This document shows, piece after piece, positions 51,221 through 60,366 of a stretch of 64,000 nt of DNA (the stretch's first letter is position 1; every line of letters begins with the position of its first letter). Where the stretch lies: assembly GCA_965242775.1 (NCBI GenBank), contig CBDETI010000030.1, positions 1-64,000 on the forward strand. Reading direction: 5' to 3'. The notes below the pieces were generated by a model. It saw only the letters and a program-made list of their open reading frames with translations, searched no databases and had not been told where the DNA came from. A program made the position numbers and the translations under genes. The DNA comes from JAWPMT01 sp965242775 (lineage in GTDB: Bacteria; Bacteroidota; Bacteroidia; Cytophagales; Cyclobacteriaceae).

Positions 51221-53817
51221 GTACGAGGCACGAAGAAAAGGCCCCAGCGCTGGCTTTGGCCTTATTGCGCTGGTTTTGTAAGCCGGAATATCATCTGGAT
51301 ATCGAAGGTGATCTATTGCAGATGTACCAAAGAAGGTGCGAGGATCATGGCCACAAAATTGCTAATCGCCTCTTTTACAAGGATGTGCTGCTGCTTTTTA
51401 GGCCGGGCATTATCAGATCTTTCAGACACAATCAAAAACTCAATTATATGGACTTATTTCAACACAACCTAAAGGTTTCCTTCCGGAGCTTTCGCCGGCA
51501 TACCAGCTCGTTTTTGATCAACCTGCTTGGTCTTTCCAGTGGACTGGCTTGTGTCCTGCTCATTTACCTCTGGATATCCGATGAGTTGTCGATGAATCAA
51601 TATCACGAACACAGCGATCGGCTCTATCAGCTATTGGAAAATGTCGAGCAAAATGGCCAAATCATCACACGGCAGACCAGCGCAGGGCCCACCGCTGCAG
51701 CACTTGCTGAAGAATTTTCGGAGGTGGAATATGCCGCTACCCGGACTTGGGTCGATGACTATATGGTGGCTGTTGGCGACAAGAAATTGAAGGCCGATGC
51801 AATTTTCGCAAGCAAGGATTACTTCGAATTGTTCACATTCGATTTCCTGGAAGGACAGCCCGCAGTTCAGTTAAAGGACCGCAATACCATCGCTATTTCT
51901 GACGAGCTAGGATTTAAGTTGTTTGGCACTACCGAAAACCTGGTGGGCAGAGAAATCGAATGGCAAAAGGATCTTACGCTGAAGGTCACGGGTGTATTTC
52001 GGAAGTTGCCGAGTAGTGCATCACTGAAATTTGATTTTGTTCTTCCATTTCAGATATTCTGGGATACGCGAGAATGGGTGCGGAATTGGTATAATACAGC
52101 ACCTCGAACCTTTTTGCTCCTTAAAGAGGGCGCCAGCGTCGCAGCCTTCAATGAAAATGTGCACGATCTGATCCGGGAAAAAACCGAAGGCAACGCCTCC
52201 CACCGCTCCCCTTTTGCTGCCAAATACGCTGATAGGTATCTCTATGGTCATTATGAAAACGGAGTACAGGCTGGTGGGAGAATTGAGTACGTCCGCATGT
52301 TCGGAGCCATTGCCGTATTCATCCTGTTTATCGCATGCATCAATTTCATGAACCTCTCCACCGCCAGGGCCTCCAGAAGGCTGAAAGAGGTGGGAGTAAA
52401 AAAGACGGTAGGTGCTTCCAGACCGACACTTATCGGCCAGTACCTGGGTGAGTCTACTTTGTTGGTTTGTTTTTCGATGTTAGTGGCTTTGGTCTGCGTT
52501 TGGTTACTCATCCCTCAGTTCAATGTGCTAACAGACAAGACCCTCAGCCTGACCCTCAACCAAGAGGTGCTGACCTTTATTTTTTCCACTGTCGTCATCA
52601 CCGGATTTATCGCCGGGAGCTACCCCGCACTGTATCTATCGGGATTTAGTCCGGCTAAAATCCTCAGGGGAAAACTCAATAAGTCCACTGGCGAATCATG
52701 GGCTCGAAAGGGGTTGGTGACTTTCCAATTTGCACTCTCGTTGATTCTAATTGTATCTGTGGTGGTCATTTATAAACAATTGAATTTGACCCAAACCAAA
52801 AATCTGGGTTACGACAGAGATAATGTAATCCTGTTTGACGTAAGCGGAGAATTATCAGACAGTACGAAATATTTTACATTTAGCAACCAGGTCGCCAACC
52901 TTCCGGGGGTGTTGACCGTCTCCGGAACCAATCACAGCATGGTGGGGCATAATGGTGGTACCTACGGACTGCAATGGCCTGGAAAAGACCCGGACGACCG
53001 AACCGAATTCGAGACGATGTTCATTTCCTACGGTTTCATAGAAATGATGGAAATCGATTTGTTATCAGGCAGAACCTTCGATAGAAAATTTTCAGGTGAA
53101 AGAAATAAGATCGTTTTCAACGAAGCAGCGATTAAATTCATTGGTTTTGAGAATCCCGTAGGCCAAAAAATAACATTATGGGGCAACGAAGTGGAGATTA
53201 TCGGGGTAGTGAAGGATTTCCATTTTGACTCTTTTCACGAAGAAATCAAACCCGCATTTCTCAAACTCGAGCCCCGAACTCCCGAATATCTAATAGCCAA
53301 GATAGCCGCGGGGCGTGAGTCCGAAACCATTGGAACTATCGAAGAATTGCACCGTGAATTTAACCCGGGATTCGATCCGGCTTACCGCTTCCTCGACGAA
53401 AGTTATCAGCGCATGTACACTGCCGAAAGCAGGGTTTCCTCCCTTTCCAAATACTTTGCTGGAGTGGCGATCATCATTTCATGTCTCGGTCTTTTTGGAC
53501 TGGCCTCTTTCACTCTTGAACGTCGAAGCAAGGAGATTGGCATCAGGAAAGTACTTGGCTCAAGTGATTTTTCTCTGATTCGAAAACTGTCGACCGAATT
53601 GCTGCGAATGGTGCTGGTGGCAGTATTGGTAGGGTTGCCATTTAGCTATTTTGCAACTAATGCCTGGCTCGACAATTTTGCCTTCCGGATCGAACTCGAA
53701 TGGTGGTTTTTTGCGGCTGCAGGGCTCACTACCCTGATCATTGCAATGGCCACTGTTAGCTTTCAGACCGTAAAGGCGGCCTTGATCAATCCGGTCCGCT
53801 ACCTCAGAGATGAATAA
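51217..53817 (+). CDS. FtsX-type ABC permease with N-terminal permease-prefix domain
   Basis: 866 residues from ATG 51217, overlapping the PadR stop (ATGA); the frame is open further upstream inside the PadR gene but that part is not used. Prefix domain: LALLRWFCKPEYHLDIEGDL then QMYQRRCEDHGHKIANRLFY. Two MacB/FtsX halves with coupling motifs ASRRLKEVGVKKTVGASRPT and RRSKEIGIRKVLGSSDFSLI; end INPVRYLRDE. It is predicted to span the inner membrane about eight times. The family is abundant in Cytophagales but functionally unclear. A hairpin follows its stop codon. Confidence 0.92.
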   Translation: MSTRHEEKAPALALALLRWFCKPEYHLDIEGDLLQMYQRRCEDHGHKIANRLFYKDVLLLFRPGIIRSFRHNQKLNYMDLFQHNLKVSFRSFRRHTSSFLINLLGLSSGLACVLLIYLWISDELSMNQYHEHSDRLYQLLENVEQNGQIITRQTSAGPTAAALAEEFSEVEYAATRTWVDDYMVAVGDKKLKADAIFASKDYFELFTFDFLEGQPAVQLKDRNTIAISDELGFKLFGTTENLVGREIEWQKDLTLKVTGVFRKLPSSASLKFDFVLPFQIFWDTREWVRNWYNTAPRTFLLLKEGASVAAFNENVHDLIREKTEGNASHRSPFAAKYADRYLYGHYENGVQAGGRIEYVRMFGAIAVFILFIACINFMNLSTARASRRLKEVGVKKTVGASRPTLIGQYLGESTLLVCFSMLVALVCVWLLIPQFNVLTDKTLSLTLNQEVLTFIFSTVVITGFIAGSYPALYLSGFSPAKILRGKLNKSTGESWARKGLVTFQFALSLILIVSVVVIYKQLNLTQTKNLGYDRDNVILFDVSGELSDSTKYFTFSNQVANLPGVLTVSGTNHSMVGHNGGTYGLQWPGKDPDDRTEFETMFISYGFIEMMEIDLLSGRTFDRKFSGERNKIVFNEAAIKFIGFENPVGQKITLWGNEVEIIGVVKDFHFDSFHEEIKPAFLKLEPRTPEYLIAKIAAGRESETIGTIEELHREFNPGFDPAYRFLDESYQRMYTAESRVSSLSKYFAGVAIIISCLGLFGLASFTLERRSKEIGIRKVLGSSDFSLIRKLSTELLRMVLVAVLVGLPFSYFATNAWLDNFAFRIELEWWFFAAAGLTTLIIAMATVSFQTVKAALINPVRYLRDE

Positions 53818-53822
53818 CCTGA

Positions 53823-53846
53823 TGGCACCTCGACAATGAGGTGCCA
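53823..53846 (+). terminator. Hairpin after the permease gene
   Basis: A perfect 9-bp stem TGGCACCTC / GAGGTGCCA with a 6-nt loop, 5 bp after the stop codon. There is no T-run, so it may act as a weak terminator or as an mRNA 3' end stabiliser. Confidence 0.5.
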
Positions 53847-53893
53847 CTATCCCATCCCACTGTAGTAAGTTTACCTAAACTTCTTCGGTTACC

Positions 53894-54529
53894 ATGAAGC
53901 ACATTCAACCTTTCACCTCTAGCGCAGAGGCATTGTCCAAGCTTGACAATGGAGGCAGGCTCTGGGACTTCTCATCCAAGGCCAATGATGGAAATATATC
54001 CAAGGCAGAGCTTGCCAAAGCAGCTGGCGTTTTTTCCAGTACCCAGAAAATAATGCTTTACCTCGAAATGCACCTGAGTGAACTCTCTTCGGATGAAAGC
54101 GCGAAAATCCGGGCTGCCCTCGATCCGGACCTTCAATCGCTTTACTTGAAAAATCGACCCAAACGACATTCAATCGCCACTGCTGCGACCGAAGCACAAC
54201 CCGGAAGTCCAATCATAACCCAAGGCATACCCGAACTGGTAGATGCCAAAACTGCTTTCTTAGGATTTATCATGATCCCGATCGTAACCAATGGAATCAC
54301 TACATTTTCAATGATACCAATAATAGATCAGTACGATGTATACAGACTGAAAGTAGAAGGTGACTCAACGGAATTCCTAATTGCTCACGGCCGGGGAAAG
54401 AAAAAGCTGGATAATCGCCAGCAGCTATTTGGGGGTATTATCAAAAGCTTGGAAAAGGAAAACTCTGGTACAGATAAATTCCTTGAAGTACTATATGTCA
54501 GTAGCCCAGCCAAACTATCGGAAAATTGA
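53894..54529 (+). CDS. Hypothetical protein with an EF-hand-like N-terminal motif
   Basis: 211 residues, no signal peptide. Residues 25-60 (RLWDFSSKANDGNISKAELA then KAAGVFSSTQKIMLYLEMHL) resemble a degenerate EF-hand loop (N-D-G-N-I-S...E), but the first Asp ligands are missing. The middle is Ala/Pro-rich. Residues 112-135 (TAFLGFIMIPIVTNGITTFS) are hydrophobic, possibly one membrane span or a buried strand. The C-terminal part (VEGDSTEFLIAHGRGKKKL) is charged. No family is recognised. Its stop overlaps the start of the matrixin gene by 4 bp, so the two are probably expressed together. Confidence 0.65.
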   Translation: MKHIQPFTSSAEALSKLDNGGRLWDFSSKANDGNISKAELAKAAGVFSSTQKIMLYLEMHLSELSSDESAKIRAALDPDLQSLYLKNRPKRHSIATAATEAQPGSPIITQGIPELVDAKTAFLGFIMIPIVTNGITTFSMIPIIDQYDVYRLKVEGDSTEFLIAHGRGKKKLDNRQQLFGGIIKSLEKENSGTDKFLEVLYVSSPAKLSEN

Positions 54530-55260
54530 ACGCAATCAGCGCCCTATTCAACCATGTCCAATGCTGTGTAAGTCTGATATTCTGGGTTCTCATCTCCTCG
54601 TGTAGCAACGACGATGACTCGTCAAATGGCTTGAAAGATTTTGCTGTTTGCAATGACCTGCTCGTTGATGCCTGTTTGCAACCCTCAAGTGATTACTGCC
54701 TGTTTGGTCATAAATGGGGCCAAGAACCTAGTTTTTCTCCAGCCGGTGCCCAGGTAACAGGCCCCCAGATATCCGGCGGCACCGTTACCTTCAGTTTTCA
54801 GGAAGCGAATGGTACCCTTAATACGCATCGGGAAGTACAGGTGCCTAGCTTATCCTTCAGCACGCTCCAGGAATTTGCAAAAGAGGAGATCCGATTGGCT
54901 TTCGTTGCCTGGGCCGGGGTGGCAGATATCGACTTTGTGGAGGAGGCAGATAACAGCGAAAGTGATATTCGATTATACGTAGCAAACATTGTACAAACTG
55001 GTGTCGCTTTTCCAAACTTTCAGGGTGGTACCTGCGCCTCTTTAAGTGGGCAGTTCGTGATCAACCCCAGTGCCGGATTCCAAGACCGGGAGTCATTTCG
55101 TCGGTTGGTACTACATGAAATCGGTCATACTTTGGGCTTAGGACATGTAGCGTCAGGAAATATCATGGCCACCAACGTGAGTGTCGCCGATGGTTTTGCT
55201 CCAGTGATTCAGTCCGGCGACTCCCTTGGGATCATTCAAATTTATGGGAAGGATGAATAA
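54526..55260 (+). CDS. Matrixin-like zinc metalloprotease lipoprotein
   Basis: 244 residues from TTG 54526 (start tentative, supported by the 4-bp overlap). The leader ends in a lipobox-like ISSC followed by SNDDDSSNG. The catalytic zinc site HEIGHTLGLGH occupies residues 197-207 (H197, E198, H201, H207), followed by GNIMATN with the Met-turn. Upstream, FAKEEIRLAFVAWAGVADID then FVEEADNSESDIRLYVAN matches the matrixin fold of M10A proteases. A secreted or cell-anchored endopeptidase is expected. The N-terminal region may act as a propeptide, but no Cys-switch motif is evident. Confidence 0.9.
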   Translation: MNAISALFNHVQCCVSLIFWVLISSCSNDDDSSNGLKDFAVCNDLLVDACLQPSSDYCLFGHKWGQEPSFSPAGAQVTGPQISGGTVTFSFQEANGTLNTHREVQVPSLSFSTLQEFAKEEIRLAFVAWAGVADIDFVEEADNSESDIRLYVANIVQTGVAFPNFQGGTCASLSGQFVINPSAGFQDRESFRRLVLHEIGHTLGLGHVASGNIMATNVSVADGFAPVIQSGDSLGIIQIYGKDE

Positions 55261-55388
55261 TAAAGAGTTTTTGAGATTGAGTGAACCATTATTTTTGAAA
55301 AGTAAAACCTGATTCGACGCTTCGCGTCTTAAATAGAATTGACGGGAGTTCCCTATTAAAACCGTATTTTAAAAAGTTTACACGTACC

Positions 55389-55754
55389 ATGCCTTACGAT
55401 GAACACTTAGGTGATCGGATCACACAACTATTGAACGAGAAGAGAGTCTCTTTTTTTTCGAAGAAAATGATGGGAGGCCTTGTCTTTATGGTCAACGACA
55501 AGATGTGCTGCGGCATTCACATCGATAAGAAATATGGTGATTCGTTGTTGATGGCACGGATTGGCGATGCCGCTTATGAGCGCGAAATTGTCAAGGCCTG
55601 CGCGCTTCCCATGGATTTTACAGGCCGCCCCATGAAAGGCTACATTTTCATCACCCCGGAAGGGTTTGATTTGGATACTGACCTGGAGTACTGGCTGGAC
55701 CTGGCCTTGGCTTTCAATCCACTCGCCGCAGCCTCAAAAAAGGGAAGTAAATAA
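55389..55754 (+). CDS. TfoX/Sxy N-terminal domain protein
   Basis: 121 residues covering the TfoX_N fold: DEHLGDRITQLLNEKRVSFF, then SKKMMGGLVFMVNDKMCCGI, LMARIGDAAYEREIV and DFTGRPMKGYIFITPEGFD. In proteobacteria TfoX/Sxy controls competence together with CRP, but these short stand-alone versions are widespread outside competence systems and their role is unclear. The C-terminal TfoX domain is missing. It is alone, convergent with accC, and the shared intergenic region holds a hairpin. Confidence 0.85.
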   Translation: MPYDEHLGDRITQLLNEKRVSFFSKKMMGGLVFMVNDKMCCGIHIDKKYGDSLLMARIGDAAYEREIVKACALPMDFTGRPMKGYIFITPEGFDLDTDLEYWLDLALAFNPLAAASKKGSK

Positions 55755-55777
55755 CCTACTTCTTCCATGGAGGATAA

Positions 55778-55803
55778 ATAAAAAATCCCACCTGGGTGGG
55801 ATT
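55778..55803 (-). terminator. Intrinsic terminator after accC
   Basis: AATCCCACC / GGTGGGATT with a 2-nt centre (55784-55803). On the minus strand it is followed by a T-rich run, so it ends the accBC transcript. On the plus strand it could also slow transcripts from the TfoX gene. Confidence 0.8.
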
Positions 55804-55826
55804 CTTGTCTATCTTCTTTCTTGACG

Positions 55827-57170
55827 TCATAGTCCGGTAAAATCAAAATCATCCAAGAACTTGGTGGTGAACTGTCCCGACTTGAAATTTTCGTCATCCA
55901 TCAATCGCAAATGAAGAGGGATCGTCGTTTTGATTCCCTCAATCACCATCTCGCTTAAGGCCCGACGCATTTTGATAATGGCCTCCTCACGTGTCTGCGC
56001 TGATACGATAAGTTTCGCGATCATCGAGTCATAGTAAGGTGGAATGGTATAACCTGCGTAAACATGGCTATCTACACGCACACCGTGCCCACCAGGCAGG
56101 TGCAGATTGGTAATTTTACCAGGGCTCGGGCGGAAATCATTAGCAGGGTCTTCGGCATTGATGCGGCACTCTATGGCATGCAATTGTGGATAATAATTTC
56201 GTCCGGATATCTCAATACCTGCTGCCACCTTGATCTGTTCTTTGATCAGGTCAAAATCGGTTACTTCCTCAGTGATTGGATGTTCTACCTGGATCCGTGT
56301 ATTCATTTCCATGAAATAGAAGTCACCGTGTTTGTCGACCAGGAATTCAACCGTACCCGCTCCTTCGTACCCGATGGCTTCAGCTCCCTTGATAGCTGCT
56401 TCTCCCATTTTCTCTCGCAATTCTTGCGTGACGATAGGTGAAGGTGTTTCTTCAATCAGCTTCTGGTGTCTTCGCTGGATGGAGCAGTCCCTTTCAGACA
56501 AGTGACAAACTCTACCATTTTTATCGCCAACCACTTGAATTTCGATGTGCCGTGGTTCTTCCACAAACTTTTCCAGGTACAAACCATCGTTCCCAAAGGC
56601 CGCTCCAGCTTCCTGACGTGCGCTATCCCAAGCTTTTTGAAATTCGCTTTCCTCCTTGACTAGTCGCATCCCTTTTCCTCCACCTCCTGCGGTGGCCTTC
56701 AGCATGACGGGATAGCCTACTTCCTTGGCAAGTCCCAAACCTTCATCAACCGACTCAAGTAGGCCATCAGATCCGGGAATGGTTGGCACACCTGCAGCCT
56801 TCATGGTATCCTTGGCCGTGGCCTTGTCGCCCATTTTGTCGATCATTTCAGCACTGGCACCGATAAATTTAATGTTGTGCTCTTTGCAGACATTGGAGAA
56901 CTCAGAATTCTCTGCCAGGAAACCGTAGCCTGGGTGAATGGCATCGGCATTGGTTATCTCTGCCGCTGAGATGATATTTGGGATCTTCAGGTAAGACTCT
57001 CGACCCATCGCGGGGCCAACACAAACTGCCTCATCAGCAAAACGAACATGAAGGCTATCTGCATCAGCTGTAGAATAAACAGCCACTGTTTTGATCCCCA
57101 TCTCCTTGCAAGTCCTAATGACCCGCAGGGCGATTTCACCGCGATTGGCAATTAAAATTTTGTTGAACAT
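55827..57170 (-). CDS. accC: Acetyl-CoA carboxylase, biotin carboxylase subunit
   Basis: 447 residues, full length. It carboxylates biotin on AccB using ATP and bicarbonate, the first half-reaction of fatty-acid synthesis. N-terminal Rossmann-like domain (MFNKILIANRGEIALRVIRT), ATP-grasp with glycine-rich loop (KATAGGGGKGMRLVKEE), active-site region MEMNTRIQVEHPITEEVTDF and the biotin-carboxylase C domain (ECRINAEDP, then PGKITNLHLPGGHGVRVDSH). It follows accB by 9 bp in the same operon. A terminator lies downstream. Confidence 0.98.
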   Translation of the reverse strand: MFNKILIANRGEIALRVIRTCKEMGIKTVAVYSTADADSLHVRFADEAVCVGPAMGRESYLKIPNIISAAEITNADAIHPGYGFLAENSEFSNVCKEHNIKFIGASAEMIDKMGDKATAKDTMKAAGVPTIPGSDGLLESVDEGLGLAKEVGYPVMLKATAGGGGKGMRLVKEESEFQKAWDSARQEAGAAFGNDGLYLEKFVEEPRHIEIQVVGDKNGRVCHLSERDCSIQRRHQKLIEETPSPIVTQELREKMGEAAIKGAEAIGYEGAGTVEFLVDKHGDFYFMEMNTRIQVEHPITEEVTDFDLIKEQIKVAAGIEISGRNYYPQLHAIECRINAEDPANDFRPSPGKITNLHLPGGHGVRVDSHVYAGYTIPPYYDSMIAKLIVSAQTREEAIIKMRRALSEMVIEGIKTTIPLHLRLMDDENFKSGQFTTKFLDDFDFTGL

Positions 57171-57179
57171 GGGAATGGT

Positions 57180-57650
57180 TTAGGCAGGTTCTACTTCGAA
57201 TAAAGGCTGATCATACTCCACGGGACTGGAGTTGTCTACCAGCACCTTCACAATTTTTCCGGAGACATCAGACTCGATTTCGTTGAAAAGTTTCATAGCC
57301 TCAATAATACAAACTGTCTGACCTTTGGTTATTTCGTCTCCAACACTCACAAAAGGTGCGGATTCCGGATTAGCCGATCGATAGAAGGTACCGATCATGG
57401 GAGATTTGACGGTGATAGTATTTGATGAAGCAGCTGGGGCTTCTGCCTGGGGAGCTGCTGGTGCGGGAGCTGCTGCCGCTGGCGCCGGAGCAGGTGCAGG
57501 GATCGCCGGAGCGGATGCCACTGCAGCTACAGGTGGCTGGTCGGGTGATCGCTTCACACTTACCTTAAATTCTTCTGTCTCAATATTTACTTCTTCCAGT
57601 CCGGTGGCCGATATGAAGTCGATTAGGTCTTTTATTTCTTTTGCTTTCAT
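57180..57650 (-). CDS. accB: Acetyl-CoA carboxylase, biotin carboxyl carrier protein
   Basis: 156 residues. N-terminal helix (MKAKEIKDLIDFISATGLEE), a flexible Ala/Pro-rich linker (residues 40-75) and the biotinyl domain 78-156 with the modified Lys in CIIEAMKLFNEIES. The domain ends SPVEYDQPLFEVEPA. It carries biotin between AccC and the carboxyltransferase. It is directly upstream of accC (9-bp gap) and 162 bp downstream of efp, in the common Bacteroidota order fabH-efp-accB-accC. Confidence 0.98.
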   Translation of the reverse strand: MKAKEIKDLIDFISATGLEEVNIETEEFKVSVKRSPDQPPVAAVASAPAIPAPAPAPAAAAPAPAAPQAEAPAASSNTITVKSPMIGTFYRSANPESAPFVSVGDEITKGQTVCIIEAMKLFNEIESDVSGKIVKVLVDNSSPVEYDQPLFEVEPA

Positions 57651-57812
57651 CTTAGTTAGGGTGTACTGGTTTCAAAAGGTCTAATTGGAATTGACATAAA
57701 TATAGTGACCTTTTTCAGGTAAATTAATGCTGTCGTAATGCTCTTTCGATTTAGGTCGAGCTTTTCACTTATAAGCACAGAAATCAAAATTAATTGATTT
57801 TTTTAAGCAAGG

Positions 57813-58379
57813 TTATTGTTTAACCCGCTCCACGTAGGAGCCGTTTTTGGTATCCACTTTGATCAACTCATCCTGGTTAATAAACAAGGGAACCTGGATA
57901 CTCGCCCCGGTCTCCAATTCAGCAGGTTTACTGGCATTGGTAGCCGTATCACCTTTCAATCCGGGTTCAGTATATACCACCTTGAGTTGTACATGCTGCG
58001 GCAGTTCGCAACCCAAGACCCTGTCCTGTTCGGTATGGAATATTATCTCACATACCTCTCCGTCTTTGAGAAATTGAGGGTTGGTAATCAAGTGCTCTTC
58101 TACCGGGATCTGCTCATAGGTTTCGGTATTCATGAAATTGTAACCGAGATCGTCTTTGTACAGAAACTGGTAGTTGTGGCGTTCTACACGCGCGGTAGTG
58201 ATCTTGTGGCCGGCAGAGAAGGTATTGTCAATAACCTTCCCGCTAGTCAGGCTCTTGAGCTTTGTTCGAACAAATGCAGGTCCTTTGCCGGGTTTCACAT
58301 GCTGGAATTCGACAATAGAAAACAGGTCGTGATTGAACTCAATGACCAAACCATTCTTTATATCAGCTGTCGTTGCCAT
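57813..58379 (-). CDS. efp: Translation elongation factor P
   Basis: 188 residues, three domains. Domain I carries the loop VKPGKGPAFVRTKLKSLTSG, whose central Lys enters the peptidyl-transferase centre to relieve stalling at polyproline. Domain III ends ETGASIQVPLFINQDELIKV, then DTKNGSYVERV. No dedicated modification enzyme (EpmA/EpmB) is in the window. Start ATG at 58379, 16 bp after the fabH stop, so it is cotranscribed with fabH. Confidence 0.98.
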   Translation of the reverse strand: MATTADIKNGLVIEFNHDLFSIVEFQHVKPGKGPAFVRTKLKSLTSGKVIDNTFSAGHKITTARVERHNYQFLYKDDLGYNFMNTETYEQIPVEEHLITNPQFLKDGEVCEIIFHTEQDRVLGCELPQHVQLKVVYTEPGLKGDTATNASKPAELETGASIQVPLFINQDELIKVDTKNGSYVERVKQ

Positions 58380-58395
58380 GAAAGTAGTTGTTATT

Positions 58396-59394
58396 TCAAT
58401 TGGTGTCGTAGGCCCACTTCACATAGGTGGCTCCCCATGTAAAACCACCGCCAAATGCGGCCAGAACGAGGTTATCCCCTTTCTTTAATTTGGATTCATA
58501 GTCCCAAAGACAGAGCGGTATAGTACCTGCGGTTGTGTTGCCATACTTTTGAATATTGAGCATCACCTTTTCTTCCCCTATACCCATCCGTTTTGCGGTA
58601 GCATCGATAATGCGCTTATTGGCCTGGTGAGGGACCAGATAAGCAATGTGTTCACTTGTCAGGTCGTTTCTTTTCATGATCTGTTCCGCTACATCCGCCA
58701 TGTTGGTTACGGCAAATTTGAATACTGCCGAACCTTCTTGGAAAACATAATGCTCTTTGGCCTGCACCGTCTCCAGTGTCGCTGGGCGTCGAGAGCCTCC
58801 AGCCTTCATGTGCAAATACTCGGCTCCGGATCCATCCGACCGTAAGACCGAATCCATTACACCGTGATCCTCTTCTGTCGCTTCCAACAGAACTGCGCCG
58901 GCGCCATCGCCAAAAATGATACAGGTCGTGCGATCTTCATAGTCGATAATGGAAGACATTTTGTCCCCGCCTACGACGATTGCCTTTTTGTATTTACCAG
59001 ATTCGATGAATTTAGTAGCCGTCTCCAAGCCGTAGAGAAATCCGGAACAAGCGGCACTCAGATCATAGCCAAAAGCATTCTTAGCGCCAATTTTGTCTGC
59101 GATGATATTCGCTGTAGCCGGGAAAACCATATCCGGCGTGACTGTGGCGCAAAGCAAGAGATCGATCTCCTCGGGTGAGGTTCCTGTCTTTTCCAGGATC
59201 TCATTGACAGCTTTTACAGCCATCACAGAGGTCCCCTGATCCGTCCCCTTTAAGATGTGTCTTTGCTTGATACCAGTGCGACTGGTGATCCAGTCATCAG
59301 TGGTGTCTACTATGGTTTCTAGTTCCTTATTAGTAAGGATGTAATCGGGAACATTTCCCCCTACAGCCGTAATTGCTGCTCTGATCGATGACAT
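58396..59394 (-). CDS. fabH: Beta-ketoacyl-ACP synthase III
   Basis: 332 residues. It condenses acyl-CoA with malonyl-ACP to begin fatty-acid synthesis. Thiolase fold with catalytic Cys116 in DLSAACSGFLYGLETA, catalytic His in YLVPHQANKRIIDATA and Asn in GNTTAGTIPLCL. The N-terminus MSSIRAAITAVGGNVPDYIL and the C-terminus LAAFGGGFTWGATYVKW are typical. Located between rpmF and efp, which is the usual order (yceD-rpmF-fabH-efp-accBC). Confidence 0.97.
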   Translation of the reverse strand: MSSIRAAITAVGGNVPDYILTNKELETIVDTTDDWITSRTGIKQRHILKGTDQGTSVMAVKAVNEILEKTGTSPEEIDLLLCATVTPDMVFPATANIIADKIGAKNAFGYDLSAACSGFLYGLETATKFIESGKYKKAIVVGGDKMSSIIDYEDRTTCIIFGDGAGAVLLEATEEDHGVMDSVLRSDGSGAEYLHMKAGGSRRPATLETVQAKEHYVFQEGSAVFKFAVTNMADVAEQIMKRNDLTSEHIAYLVPHQANKRIIDATAKRMGIGEEKVMLNIQKYGNTTAGTIPLCLWDYESKLKKGDNLVLAAFGGGFTWGATYVKWAYDTN

Positions 59395-59448
59395 GCCAGT
59401 TAGTTAAATGAGCCTTTCGGCCGACTAAGATGGACCAAAAAAAGGATA

Positions 59449-59640
59449 TTAAGCAAGAACTTCCTTCTCCATGATCACTTTACCCTTGTAGTAAAGTTTA
59501 CCCTCATGCCAATGTGCTCGGTGCGGTAAATGAGCTTCTCCTGTCGTTTGGCAAGTGACGTAACCTTTAGGGGTAGCTTTCACATGCGTTCTTCTCTTGT
59601 CCCTTCTTGTCTTAGAAATCTTCCGTTTAGGATGTGCCAT
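59449..59640 (-). CDS. rpmF: Ribosomal protein bL32
   Basis: 63 residues: MAHPKRKISKTRRDKRRTHV at the start, then CQTTGEAHLPHRAHWHEGKL and YYKGKVIMEKEVLA. Only one of the zinc-ribbon Cys positions remains, so this is a Zn-independent form. It sits 30 bp downstream of the DUF177 gene, its usual partner, and 54 bp upstream of fabH. Confidence 0.97.
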   Translation of the reverse strand: MAHPKRKISKTRRDKRRTHVKATPKGYVTCQTTGEAHLPHRAHWHEGKLYYKGKVIMEKEVLA

Positions 59641-59670
59641 TTCTTTATTGCTTTATTCTTCTATTTCTTT

Positions 59671-60207
59671 TTATTTCAACTTTTTCAATGCTTCCCATCT
59701 GGGATCAATCGGCTCTTTCTCCTCCGGCTCTTCTGCCTCGCTGACATACAATACATCAGGTCGGTCCTTCTCTAGATCCGGATGGACCTTCTTCATCGGA
59801 ATCTCCAGTAAAAGAAATTGGTAAACGTACTCTGCCACATTGATGGACTTTGTATCCCATGGCACCACCACAATTTCATCACTCAATTCCTGCTCCTCCT
59901 CCCCAAACTTTATCAACATCTCCCGCTCAGTACCTATTTGATGATCAAAAGGCTTTAGGGTTACATCACAGGTAAGCACGACCTTCGCCTCGATACGAAA
60001 CGTCAGCGTAATCATGGTCTCTGACTTTTCGAGTACCATGTCACAAGTGCCACTCCCGGAAGTCACAATATCCTGCTCAAACAAATGAAACAGGCTGTTG
60101 TCAATCTCAAAATGATAATCATGTGCCTTGTTTGACAGGCCATAAATATCAACTTTGAAGTCCCGAAATTCCCTTTTGCTCATCCTTCTTTGGAGAAAGA
60201 AGCGCAA
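59671..60207 (-). CDS. DUF177/YceD family protein (23S rRNA accumulation)
   Basis: 178 residues. The middle part VVLTCDVTLKPFDHQIGTER and the acidic stretch DEIVVVPWDTKSINVAEYVY then QFLLLEIPMKKVHP are typical for YceD proteins, which in bacteria and plastids aid 23S rRNA processing or accumulation. It ends DPRWEALKKLK, also typical. First gene of the run yceD-rpmF-fabH-efp-accB-accC. The N-terminus (MRFFLQRRMSKREFRDFKV) may start at the internal Met 9. Confidence 0.9.
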   Translation of the reverse strand: MRFFLQRRMSKREFRDFKVDIYGLSNKAHDYHFEIDNSLFHLFEQDIVTSGSGTCDMVLEKSETMITLTFRIEAKVVLTCDVTLKPFDHQIGTEREMLIKFGEEEQELSDEIVVVPWDTKSINVAEYVYQFLLLEIPMKKVHPDLEKDRPDVLYVSEAEEPEEKEPIDPRWEALKKLK

Positions 60208-60366
60208 AGGTAGAAATAAATGAAATATTTACCCAAATCTGTAAGAACAACCTACTGCCCCCGGCTACAGCTGTAAATTACTCGTACATGAGTGTTTTTG
60301 CTGGATCTATCAGGGAAGCCGTCAGGCCGTGAAAAGCACGAACTGCAAGTAATACGAGCAGTTGAT

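Noticed and set aside
57816..58442. 208-residue plus-strand frame
   Set aside because: Antisense to efp and the fabH end; both real genes are certain.
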